Under the pieces are notes generated by a model. That model ran no database searches. It was not told where the DNA came from and was given only the letters and a program-made list of their open reading frames with translations. The position numbers and the translations under genes were made by a program. Shown piece by piece: positions 1 to 5,669 of a stretch of DNA of 7,070 nt. The DNA comes from Promethearchaeota archaeon. GTDB taxonomy: Archaea > Asgardarchaeota > Lokiarchaeia > Sigynarchaeales > SOKP01. The stretch spans positions 1-7,070 of the forward strand of contig JAEOUI010000259.1 of assembly GCA_016839425.1 (NCBI GenBank). Reading direction: 5' to 3'. Positions within the stretch are counted from its first letter, which is position 1, and each line of letters opens with the position of its first letter.

Positions 1-641
1 CCGCTTGTTAAAAGATCTAAATGGCCTCGAAATTTATTTATAACGAAAAACTTGATCAAATCTTGCTCCTCTTGCTTGAGTAGTTTTATCGTTCCATAAA
101 TTGAAGCAAAGACTCCACCCCGATCTATATCAGCACATAATAAAACCGGAGCTTTTAAGTATTTTGCTACAAACATGTTAGCAATTTCTCCATCCATAAT
201 ATTAATTTCTGCGGGGCTTCCCGCTCCTTCAATTACAATGATATCGTTACTTTTTTGTAATTTTTCTAACGACTCGTGGATATGAGGAATTAATTGAGGG
301 ATGTATGTTCCATAATATTCCTTTACTGTATAATCGGCATGTGGTTTTCCCATTAAAATAATCTGCGAAGAATTATCACTTTTAGGTTTTAATAATATTG
401 GATTATGCTCTGCTATTGGTTTTACTCTTGCTGCCATTGCTTGAACTATTTGAGATCGTGCAATTTCCTCTCCGGTCTCGTTCACACAAGAATTTAATGA
501 CATGTTTTGAGACTTAAATGGCGCAACCTTGTATCCCATATTGCTAAAAATCCTACATAAGGCCGTTGCCATTAAGGATTTTCCCGCGTGAGAGGCTGTT
601 CCTTGTACCATTATGATTTTACACTTTTTCAGATTAATCAC
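1..641 (-). CDS. cobQ: Cobyric acid synthase (CobQ/CbiP), N-terminal part, cut by window edge
   Basis: Glutamine-dependent amidase that converts adenosyl-cobyrinic acid a,c-diamide to adenosyl-cobyric acid in the cytoplasm. About 213 of the roughly 490 residues usual for the family are visible; the C-terminal glutamine amidotransferase domain lies beyond base 1. Visible motifs, numbered from the GTG start: VQGTASHAGKS (12-22), the modified P-loop of the DTBS/CobQ ATPase fold; the family signature PFKSQNMSLNS; an acidic EGAGSPAEIN stretch; and CADIDRGGVFAS with its nucleotide-binding region. The chosen start is GTG at 641, which overlaps the TGA of the upstream cysteine-rich gene as GTGA and implies translational coupling. 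An ATG at 611, ten codons in, sits directly before VQGT and is an alternative start, but no ribosome site is properly spaced for it. AGGTGAT (643-637) resembles an archaeal Shine-Dalgarno sequence but overlaps the GTG. Identity is very secure from the motifs; the start is less so. Confidence 0.95.
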   Translation of the reverse strand, partial: MINLKKCKIIMVQGTASHAGKSLMATALCRIFSNMGYKVAPFKSQNMSLNSCVNETGEEIARSQIVQAMAARVKPIAEHNPILLKPKSDNSSQIILMGKPHADYTVKEYYGTYIPQLIPHIHESLEKLQKSNDIIVIEGAGSPAEINIMDGEIANMFVAKYLKAPVLLCADIDRGGVFASIYGTIKLLKQEEQDLIKFFVINKFRGHLDLLTS

Positions 642-982
642 CTATCTTCGATTATTCTTTTTTTCAGGGATAATAATTTTTTCCTGCTTATCAAGTCAAA
701 ATCTTCGTTGAGTTCTATCAATCCATCAAGAATTTTTTCAGCATTTTTAGTTTCGTGGTTAAATGTACATTTAGAACAGGACCAAACGGGCTGACCTGTA
801 CGCGAGCTAATTATTTCGTGCCCGCCCGTTTTTGTATCGTTGCACGGGTAAAACGGACAATAGCAAAATGTACAATCTTCCAGATTTTTATGGCACGGCA
901 AGTATTTGCAAGAAGCGTCAAGGCTAGAAAGTTTTCCCGCTACCATTGCTTTCTTGATCAACATCCTCCCTTTTTCGTGCAT
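638..982 (-). CDS. Small cysteine-rich metal-binding protein, CobD-associated (PF04071-like)
   Basis: A 114-residue protein with eight cysteines at 25, 30, 37, 40, 42, 47, 69 and 72 and histidines at 31, 55 and 76. The core CTFCYCPFYPC followed by VWSCSKC is the signature I recognise as the cysteine-rich small domain (PF04071), a probable metal-binding module. In Methanosarcina mazei a related domain forms the C-terminal extension of CobD, where metal centres are reported to support threonine kinase/decarboxylase activity. Here it is a separate gene 17 bases after the cobD-like gene and in a different frame from it, and its TGA overlaps the cobQ start. The C-terminus (about 80-114) is charged and probably helical. 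The ATG at 982 has no clear ribosome site. A GGGAGG at 970-965 lies inside the frame and could serve a TTG at 961, so the first seven residues are uncertain. No signal peptide or membrane segment is seen. The function as a partner of CobD is inferred from position and family. Confidence 0.85.
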   Translation of the reverse strand: MHEKGRMLIKKAMVAGKLSSLDASCKYLPCHKNLEDCTFCYCPFYPCNDTKTGGHEIISSRTGQPVWSCSKCTFNHETKNAEKILDGLIELNEDFDLISRKKLLSLKKRIIEDR

Positions 983-999
983 TTTTCATATCAATTATT

Positions 1000-2088
1000 T
1001 TAATTTGACTGTTTTATTATAGAGGTTAATTTTTCAATCAATTTATCGTTATGATATCTTGACTTTATGGCAATTCTGATATAATAATTATTGAGTCCCT
1101 CGTAATTTGAACAATTTCTTATTAACATATCGTGTTTTATTAATTCATTAAGAAAAAAATGAGAGGTTAAAAGCGTTTTTTCGGTATTTATAAGAATAAA
1201 ATTCGTATCAGAAGGATATAATTTGAGATTTTCTATATTACTAAGTTTTTTTATAACATATTCTCGCTCGTTTAAAAAAAAATTAATGCTCCTATTAATA
1301 AGATCTTGTGAGTTGATCAATTTTTCTGCCAAATTCTGAGCAAAACAATTAACTGACCAAGATATTTGATATTTCTTCACTAATTTAATAATTTCGCTAT
1401 TAGCTCCACCGTAACCAATTCTTAAACCAGGAATTCCAAAAAACTTTGTAAACGAGCGTGCAACTAATAAATTATTGTATTTATGCGTTTTTGTTATTAA
1501 GGAGTTTTTTTCTCCTGTAAAATCAATAAAAGCCTCGTCGAGGAATACAAAAACATTTTCTTCTTCAGCCATAGATATAAACTTTTCAATCATATTTATA
1601 TCGTCCAAAGATCCATTTGGATTATTTGGATTACAAATAAAAACGCATTTTGGTTTATAGGAAAGAGATTTTTCAAGTTCGGTCAGATTTAATTGAAAAT
1701 CTTTTAATGGATCTCTAAAAATATTGATCACGCGACCATTCCTTTTATTTACGACCCATTCGTATTCAGAAAAACTTGGTTGATAAATCACTACTTTGTT
1801 ATTTTTCTGAATGAAGGTGTCCGCAAATAGAGAGATTAGTTCCATCGAACCATTAGTTATTATCATATTTTCTAGTTCTAATTTCCCTTTAAAATACGAA
1901 CATAAGGTTTTTTTCAATCGATTCGAATTGGAATCGGGATATCTTGCAATTTGATTAGAAATTTCGTCAAAGCTATCCTTATAAATATTTTTGGGTATCA
2001 AATGATTGATGTTGGTGCTAAAATCGATCAAATTGTAATTGGAAAAATCATGAATTTCGCCACCATGAGACTTTTTCTTAATATCCAA
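1000..2088 (-). CDS. cobD: Threonine-phosphate decarboxylase (CobD-like), PLP enzyme
   Basis: Fold-type I PLP enzyme related to histidinol-phosphate aminotransferase. In cobamide synthesis CobD decarboxylates L-threonine O-3-phosphate to (R)-1-aminopropan-2-ol phosphate, the linker joined to cobyric acid by CbiB. In the 362 residues I see: HGGEIHDFS near the N-terminus (8-16), typical of CobD; TNGSMELISLF (78-88) for cofactor phosphate contact; NPNNPNG (153-159); LDEAFIDF (183-190), whose Asp184 contacts the pyridine nitrogen; and SFTKFFGIPGLRIGYG (212-227) with Lys215 as the Schiff-base lysine. Arg338 in YIRIA is the likely carboxylate-binding arginine. The start is TTG at 2088, which leaves seven residues before HGG; no ATG lies nearby and no good ribosome site precedes it, so coupling to btuD 36 bases upstream is likely. 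A histidinol-phosphate aminotransferase is the alternative reading; the HGG start and the B12 neighbours favour CobD. No pduX-type threonine kinase gene is present in the window. Confidence 0.88.
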   Translation of the reverse strand: MDIKKKSHGGEIHDFSNYNLIDFSTNINHLIPKNIYKDSFDEISNQIARYPDSNSNRLKKTLCSYFKGKLELENMIITNGSMELISLFADTFIQKNNKVVIYQPSFSEYEWVVNKRNGRVINIFRDPLKDFQLNLTELEKSLSYKPKCVFICNPNNPNGSLDDINMIEKFISMAEEENVFVFLDEAFIDFTGEKNSLITKTHKYNNLLVARSFTKFFGIPGLRIGYGGANSEIIKLVKKYQISWSVNCFAQNLAEKLINSQDLINRSINFFLNEREYVIKKLSNIENLKLYPSDTNFILINTEKTLLTSHFFLNELIKHDMLIRNCSNYEGLNNYYIRIAIKSRYHNDKLIEKLTSIIKQSN

Positions 2089-2124
2089 GATATTTTTATC
2101 GACAAACTCGCTTACTTTAAAGAG

Positions 2125-3390
2125 TTAATCACCAATTTCTATTTTTATTATTTCAGAGAGTCTTTTGGGATTTTTAATAACAACAACATTTTTTCTTTTA
2201 ATCAGCTCTTTATATTGCAAAGTAGCATTTCCTCCCGTGAAATCTCTTTTTTCTATTGGAGTTTCTTCAATAATTATGATTTTTCTTTCAAAACTATTTA
2301 AGGCTTTTAAATTTCTTATATTTCCTTTTCCAAATGGTAAATTTGGAAGTATGACTATATCGACTTCGTTTAATTTTTTATTTAACTTGTTAAAATTCTC
2401 TTTTGATATTTCTGAAAATGGTTCTTCTTTAATAATTTGAATTCCTAAGTTTTTTGCCAAAATATAATCGTCGTCAAAAGCATTTACGACACCTAATGAA
2501 ACACGATATTTTTTTAGATCGTGGAGAAATCCTATTGTAGATCCACCCCCACCAATCACATGAATTTTTTTAATTGATGAGCCAAGCTCTTGCTTGAATA
2601 AATTTTCCTCTGCATACTTTTTGGATTCCACTGGAATGATATTGATTGAATTCGTGTAAAAATTATTCTTAATTATCACATCAATTCCATAAATCTTTTT
2701 TATATTCTCCCTCGTTAGGACTTTCTTTGCATCCCCGAATTCAATAACCCTTCCTTGATTCATTAAAATCAACTTATCGCAGAATTGAGCAGAAATATTT
2801 AGGTCGTGTAATACAATCACAACAACCAAACCTTCTTTAACATATTGTTTAAATAACTCCATGAATTCAAGTTGATAATTTATATCGAGATGGGAGGTAG
2901 GTTCGTCCAAGAGTAGAATTCTTGTCTTTTGAACCAAGGATCTTGCAATGACAACTTTTTGTTGTTCTCCTCCACTCAGTTGGTTAAAACCTCTATCTGC
3001 TAAATCTGATAAACCTAATTTATTAATAATCTCTTCAACTATCTCTTTATCTTCATTTGATTCAGATGAAAACCTATTAATATGAGTGTATCTTCCCATT
3101 TTTATTATTTCACGAACTTTATAGTCAAATTCTATGTAATTTAGTTGATCTACCATTGCGAGGCGTTTCGCAACCTCTCGAATAGATAGTTTATTTAAGT
3201 TTATTTCTTCCAGATATATTTGACCATAATTCTTTTTGAGAATTCCACTAATTAATTTTAGAAAAGTTGTTTTTCCACATCCATTTGGGCCAATAATTCC
3301 ATATAAATGGCCTTTCTCAAAATTTAAGCTAATATCGTTAATTATATCTTTAGTTCTATAGCTAAACTTTAGATTCTTGCACGAAATCAT
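2125..3390 (-). CDS. btuD: Corrinoid ABC transporter ATPase BtuD with extra C-terminal Rossmann-like domain
   Basis: ATPase subunit that drives corrinoid import through BtuC. Residues 1-255 (from ATG 3390) form a complete ABC domain of the FecE/BtuD kind: Walker A GPNGCGKT (34-41), Q-loop Gln82, signature LSGGEQQK (138-145), Walker B ILLLDEP (158-164), D-loop SHLD (166-169) and switch His195. After a charged linker, residues about 274-421 form a second domain that ordinary 250-residue BtuD proteins lack. It opens with IHVIGGGGSTIGFL and contains GVVNAFDDDY, EEPFSEIS, VILPNLPFGKGN and FTGGNATLQY, with alternating beta-strand and helix patterns like a nucleotide-binding Rossmann fold. I recall similar extensions on other archaeal and clostridial BtuD-like proteins, without a known role. 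The ATG at 3390 is preferred over the in-frame TTG at 3405 because GAGGTGG (3403-3397) stands 6 bases before it. A heme or siderophore ATPase is possible by motif alone; the neighbours indicate corrinoid. Confidence 0.93.
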   Translation of the reverse strand: MISCKNLKFSYRTKDIINDISLNFEKGHLYGIIGPNGCGKTTFLKLISGILKKNYGQIYLEEINLNKLSIREVAKRLAMVDQLNYIEFDYKVREIIKMGRYTHINRFSSESNEDKEIVEEIINKLGLSDLADRGFNQLSGGEQQKVVIARSLVQKTRILLLDEPTSHLDINYQLEFMELFKQYVKEGLVVVIVLHDLNISAQFCDKLILMNQGRVIEFGDAKKVLTRENIKKIYGIDVIIKNNFYTNSINIIPVESKKYAEENLFKQELGSSIKKIHVIGGGGSTIGFLHDLKKYRVSLGVVNAFDDDYILAKNLGIQIIKEEPFSEISKENFNKLNKKLNEVDIVILPNLPFGKGNIRNLKALNSFERKIIIIEETPIEKRDFTGGNATLQYKELIKRKNVVVIKNPKRLSEIIKIEIGD

Positions 3391-3396
3391 GATATT

Positions 3397-3403
3397 CCAC
3401 CTC
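3397..3403 (-). promoter_or_regulatory. btuD ribosome binding site that decides the start
   Basis: GAGGTGG is close to the archaeal consensus GGAGGTGAT and lies 6 bases before ATG 3390. It covers most of the five extra codons that a TTG 3405 start would add, so that longer start is unlikely. Confidence 0.7.
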
Positions 3404-3427
3404 AAATACGCATTTTTAACTTGTACA

Positions 3428-4489
3428 TTATAAGAGCTCTCCTGCTTTCTTCTTTTTTATTACCATATAGACAAAAAATGGACCCCCAATTAAAGAAGTC
3501 AATATTCCTACGGGTAATTCTAAAGGAGCAAAGATGGTTCTTGCTACTAAGTCAGCCCATATTAATAATAATCCTCCACCTATAGCAGAAAAAATCAAGA
3601 GTTTCTTGTTGTCGCTTCCTACAATCATTCTCATTAAATGGGGAATTACTAGTCCTACAAATCCAATGCTCCCACAAAAAGCAACGGTTGTTGATGTGAG
3701 TAGCGTCATTATAATCAAGGTAACTCGTTTTGATCGTTCGATATTGATACCAAGAGATTGTGCTGACGAATCTCCTAAAACCATTGCGTTTAAATCCCTG
3801 CCATAAAACACGAGAATTACCGTTCCGTTCAATAAAATTATAAATACAAAAAAAAATTCGGTCCAAGAACTACCCCAGAAACTACCCATCATATAAGTTA
3901 ATATATAATGGGCGTGCTCTTCGGAAAAATACAATATAAAGCTCGTAAATGCTCCAAAAAAGTATGATAGTGCTATACCAGAAAGCAATAAAGCTGACAT
4001 TGAAAGGTGATATTTTGTTTTTGAAAGGTTAAATATTATTAAAACTTCCAAGCAAGAAAATAAAAAAGATACTAATGGAATGGTAAATACACTTAAAAAT
4101 CCTGCAATTCCCAATACAACACTTAAGGCAGTCCCAAATCCTGCAGAAGAAGAAATTCCAATGATATAAGGATCCACGATCGGATTTTTGAAAATACCTT
4201 GTGCAACCACTCCCGCAACGGCTAACATTGCTCCAACACATACTGCCATAAGAACCCTTGGTAGTCTTAATATGAGAATTATATTTTCTTCTCCACTTGT
4301 CCAAGTTTTCTCGATGTTAAAACCTATAGAATTCAACATGATTCCAATAATCTTATCGAAATCAATGAATACGCTCCCAATATGAACCGCAAGTATTATG
4401 GAAATAACCAAGCTAATTACAAGTAATGCGAAAAAAGATATTAAAAAAAAAGGTTTATTTACAATTTTGTTTTTTTTTTGATTCAACAC
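3428..4489 (-). CDS. btuC: Corrinoid ABC transporter permease BtuC (FecCD family)
   Basis: Integral membrane permease of the type II importer family that includes BtuC, FhuB and FecCD; it acts as a homodimer in the cytoplasmic membrane. About 353 residues with roughly ten hydrophobic segments. Family marks, numbered from GTG 4489: RLPRVLMAVCVGAML starting near 75; NPIVDPYIIGISSSAG near 102-117; GDSSAQSLGI (239-248); GFVGLVIPHLMR (276-287), the region that couples to the ATPase; and ELPVGILTSLIGGPFF near the C-terminus. Three in-frame non-ATG starts cluster here: GTG 4495, GTG 4489 and TTG 4486. GGAG at 4498-4495 is spaced best (5 bases) for GTG 4489, while 4495 would overlap the ribosome site; the only ATG (4491) is out of frame. 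It follows btuF by 17 bases. Substrate specificity cannot be read from the permease alone and is inferred from the cobamide neighbours. Family identity is secure. Confidence 0.95.
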   Translation of the reverse strand: MLNQKKNKIVNKPFFLISFFALLVISLVISIILAVHIGSVFIDFDKIIGIMLNSIGFNIEKTWTSGEENIILILRLPRVLMAVCVGAMLAVAGVVAQGIFKNPIVDPYIIGISSSAGFGTALSVVLGIAGFLSVFTIPLVSFLFSCLEVLIIFNLSKTKYHLSMSALLLSGIALSYFFGAFTSFILYFSEEHAHYILTYMMGSFWGSSWTEFFFVFIILLNGTVILVFYGRDLNAMVLGDSSAQSLGINIERSKRVTLIIMTLLTSTTVAFCGSIGFVGLVIPHLMRMIVGSDNKKLLIFSAIGGGLLLIWADLVARTIFAPLELPVGILTSLIGGPFFVYMVIKKKKAGELL

Positions 4490-4494
4490 ATTCA

Positions 4495-4498
4495 CTCC
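4495..4498 (-). promoter_or_regulatory. btuC ribosome binding site that decides the start
   Basis: GGAG within AAAGGAGTGA stands 5 bases before GTG 4489 and overlaps GTG 4495, so it favours the former. TTG 4486 at 8 bases is also possible. Confidence 0.5.
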
Positions 4499-4506
4499 TT
4501 TTATAT

Positions 4507-5445
4507 TTAAAACAAGAATGGATAAAGATATCGAGTCATGTTCTCTAATGCGTCTATTATGCGAGGGCCGGGTCTCAAATACATGTCATTATCGCATTGA
4601 TAAATCCTATTGTAAATGCAAGCATTAACAACATCGTATCCATCCCTCTCGCAAATAGGTTCCGGATAAGAAGGAGCATAATGCGAAGTTAGAAATATTA
4701 CATCTGGATCGCCATCAATGATCTGTTCGTGACTTACCGTAGAATATTCTTGATTTATATTTCCAAAGATATTTATTGCTCCAGCTTTTAAGATCATGTC
4801 GTGTACATAGGACTTAGCTCCAGCAACCTTAGGACTGCAATATATCTCAAAATAACAGTCAACAATTTGAGTATAATTTAAGGTTGCTGTTTTGTTTGTT
4901 ATGCATTCCATATTATATGTCAAATTTCCCGTCAAGTAAATGCCACTTTGACGAAAATCAATTAAATTTGCTATGACGCCAACATTATCTATTATCTCTT
5001 CTAAAGTATCTGCTAAAATGACAACTATAGCCATTCCTTGCGCTTCAATCTGCTCTATTATGTCTGGGTTCCATCTCGGAGTGATTATAAGATCGGGGTT
5101 TAGCTCCGCTATTATTTCGAGATTTGGTGTTGAATATCCACCAATGCTTGTATACCTTGATCGATTTAACGCTTCATCTGGATAATTACAATAATCAGTA
5201 ACTCCTACTAACTTATCTTCTGCACCAAGTGCGAAAATTGTTTCTGTAATAGAAGGAGCCATCGATACAATTCTCTGTGGAGAAATTGGTACATATACTT
5301 CTCTATTCATAGAATCCACAAATAGGTAGGAGTCTTCTGGAGCATCCTTTTCGTCCATTAGGGACATGACTAACATTCCTAATCCAAAAGTGCTAACTCC
5401 AATTAAAATAATTAATCCAAGAGCTGTTACTATATTTTTCTTCAT
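4507..5445 (-). CDS. btuF: Corrinoid-binding protein BtuF, membrane-anchored substrate-binding protein
   Basis: Class III (helical-backbone) periplasmic-binding-type protein that delivers corrinoid to BtuC. Of 312 residues, 5-30 form one hydrophobic helix after MKKN, followed by the acidic DEKDAPED; no lipobox cysteine is present, so it is probably tethered by an uncleaved N-terminal anchor, or secreted. The N-lobe begins at LFVDSMNREVYV (41-52) and RIVSMAPSITETIFALG (58-74), with conserved Glu68; VGVTDYCNYP, NLEIIAELNPDLIIT and the second-lobe YFEIYCSPKVAGAKSYVHDMI are typical BtuF/FecB family stretches. Unusual points are seven cysteines (86, 181, 197, 203, 265, 276, 284) and five N-X-S/T sequons (94, 174, 184, 190, 302), which suggest disulfides and surface glycosylation. 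The ATG at 5445 has GAGGGAT 5 bases upstream. It is the first gene of the minus-strand operon. Heme or siderophore binding is an alternative by fold; the context favours corrinoid. Confidence 0.92.
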   Translation of the reverse strand: MKKNIVTALGLIILIGVSTFGLGMLVMSLMDEKDAPEDSYLFVDSMNREVYVPISPQRIVSMAPSITETIFALGAEDKLVGVTDYCNYPDEALNRSRYTSIGGYSTPNLEIIAELNPDLIITPRWNPDIIEQIEAQGMAIVVILADTLEEIIDNVGVIANLIDFRQSGIYLTGNLTYNMECITNKTATLNYTQIVDCYFEIYCSPKVAGAKSYVHDMILKAGAINIFGNINQEYSTVSHEQIIDGDPDVIFLTSHYAPSYPEPICERDGYDVVNACIYNRIYQCDNDMYLRPGPRIIDALENMTRYLYPFLF

Positions 5446-5450
5446 ATAAT

Positions 5451-5457
5451 ATCCCTC
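5451..5457 (-). promoter_or_regulatory. btuF ribosome binding site
   Basis: GAGGGAT lies 5 bases before the btuF ATG at 5445 and supports that start. Confidence 0.6.
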
Positions 5458-5458
5458 A

Positions 5459-5475
5459 TAGGATAAGGTGTCCTA
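5459..5475. repeat. 5-base inverted repeat at predicted btuF transcription start
   Basis: TAGGA (5459-5463) and TCCTA (5471-5475) flank a 7-base spacer, TAAGGTG. It covers the predicted btuF transcription start and lies just upstream of the btuF ribosome site. Being G/C-containing in an AT-rich gap, it stands out, but the arms are short. Confidence 0.4.
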
Positions 5476-5476
5476 C

Positions 5477-5491
5477 AATAATAAAATTATT
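5477..5491. repeat. 6-base inverted repeat between TATA box and start of btuF operon
   Basis: AATAAT (5477-5482) and ATTATT (5486-5491) are perfect reverse complements around AAA. The element lies immediately downstream of the minus-strand TATA box. Its low complexity makes chance occurrence plausible. Confidence 0.35.
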
Positions 5492-5495
5492 ACAT

Positions 5496-5503
5496 TTTAT
5501 AAA
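5496..5503 (-). promoter_or_regulatory. Predicted TATA box for the btuF operon
   Basis: TTTATAAA matches the archaeal TATA consensus and on the minus strand is preceded by the purine-rich CAAAG. A start about 25 bases downstream would fall near 5470-5476, giving a leader of roughly 25-30 bases before the btuF ATG, which is typical for archaea. Predicted by eye only. Confidence 0.5.
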
Positions 5504-5571
5504 CTTTGTGGGATAATTTGGTCTATGTTTCTGAAGTCTAATATAATATTTTTTACATCTTTGGGGAAGCG

Positions 5572-5579
5572 TTATAAAT
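5572..5579 (+). promoter_or_regulatory. Alternative TATA box for cobT
   Basis: TTATAAAT preceded by the G-rich GGGGAAGCG, which resembles a BRE element better than the bases ahead of the 5615 box. Use of this site would start transcription near 5602 and give a leader of about 68 bases containing the whole inverted repeat, which could then form an RNA hairpin. I cannot decide between the two sites from sequence. Confidence 0.3.
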
Positions 5580-5614
5580 TGCCCTACGGAAAATCTTATT
5601 AAACTTGCGATACT

Positions 5615-5622
5615 CTATAAAT
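5615..5622 (+). promoter_or_regulatory. Predicted TATA box for the cobT unit
   Basis: CTATAAAT resembles an archaeal TATA box. Transcription would begin near 5645, leaving a leader of about 25 bases before the cobT ATG. The predicted start lies inside the inverted repeat at 5639-5658. The surrounding AT-richness weakens the call. Confidence 0.45.
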
Positions 5623-5638
5623 TTAATTATATATTTTA

Positions 5639-5658
5639 TTTTAAGACTATTCTTAAAA
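5639..5658. repeat. Perfect 8-base inverted repeat at predicted cobT start, candidate operator
   Basis: TTTTAAGA (5639-5646) and TCTTAAAA (5651-5658) are perfect reverse complements around the spacer CTAT. The element begins about 17 bases after the 5615 TATA box and ends 11 bases before the cobT ATG, a position where a bound repressor would block transcription initiation. As RNA it would make only a weak AT-rich hairpin. Confidence 0.55.
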
Positions 5659-5669
5659 AAATCTAGATT

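Larger units (their letters stand above)
5446..5669. promoter_or_regulatory. Divergent intergenic control region between btuF and cobT
   Basis: This 224-base, strongly AT-rich gap separates the two divergent units and holds no credible gene. It carries a TATA-like box for each direction and three perfect inverted repeats (listed separately), two of which fall at the predicted transcription starts. No cobalamin riboswitch hallmark (such as a GCCACTG B12 box) was found on either strand. The middle, about 5510-5570, shows only AT-rich sequence, including the short palindrome AATATAATATT at 5540-5550. Confidence 0.7.

Noticed and set aside
755..1003. Plus-strand open frame of 82 codons opposite the cysteine-rich gene
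   Set aside because: It is a complementary-strand shadow of a gene with a clear cysteine motif. Its own translation shows no recognisable pattern and no ribosome site.
1000..2088. Histidine biosynthesis aminotransferase HisC
   Set aside because: The fold and lysine motif are shared, but the HGG-x-I-x-DFS N-terminus, the adjacent CobD-type cysteine-rich protein and the absence of his genes favour CobD.
1000..3390. BtuD-CobD fusion through the single in-frame TAA at 2125-2127
   Set aside because: The shared frame has a one-in-three chance of arising. The linker is not protein-like, both proteins are complete with family-like ends, and no readthrough signal is seen.
4470..4480. T-run near the btuC start (poly-A in the message) as a frameshift or terminator signal
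   Set aside because: It lies in codons for the lysine-rich N-terminal tail of BtuC (QKKNK). There is no upstream hairpin, and the reading frame is intact.
2125..4495. Heme or siderophore transporter instead of a corrinoid one
   Set aside because: The motifs of the family do not separate the substrates, so it is not excluded by sequence, but all neighbours are cobamide genes on both strands.
5446..5669. Cobalamin riboswitch in the 224-base gap before btuF or cobT
   Set aside because: The size is suitable, but no B12-box-like GCCACTG or its complement and no GC-paired stem series is visible on either strand. Archaeal use of this class would also be unusual.
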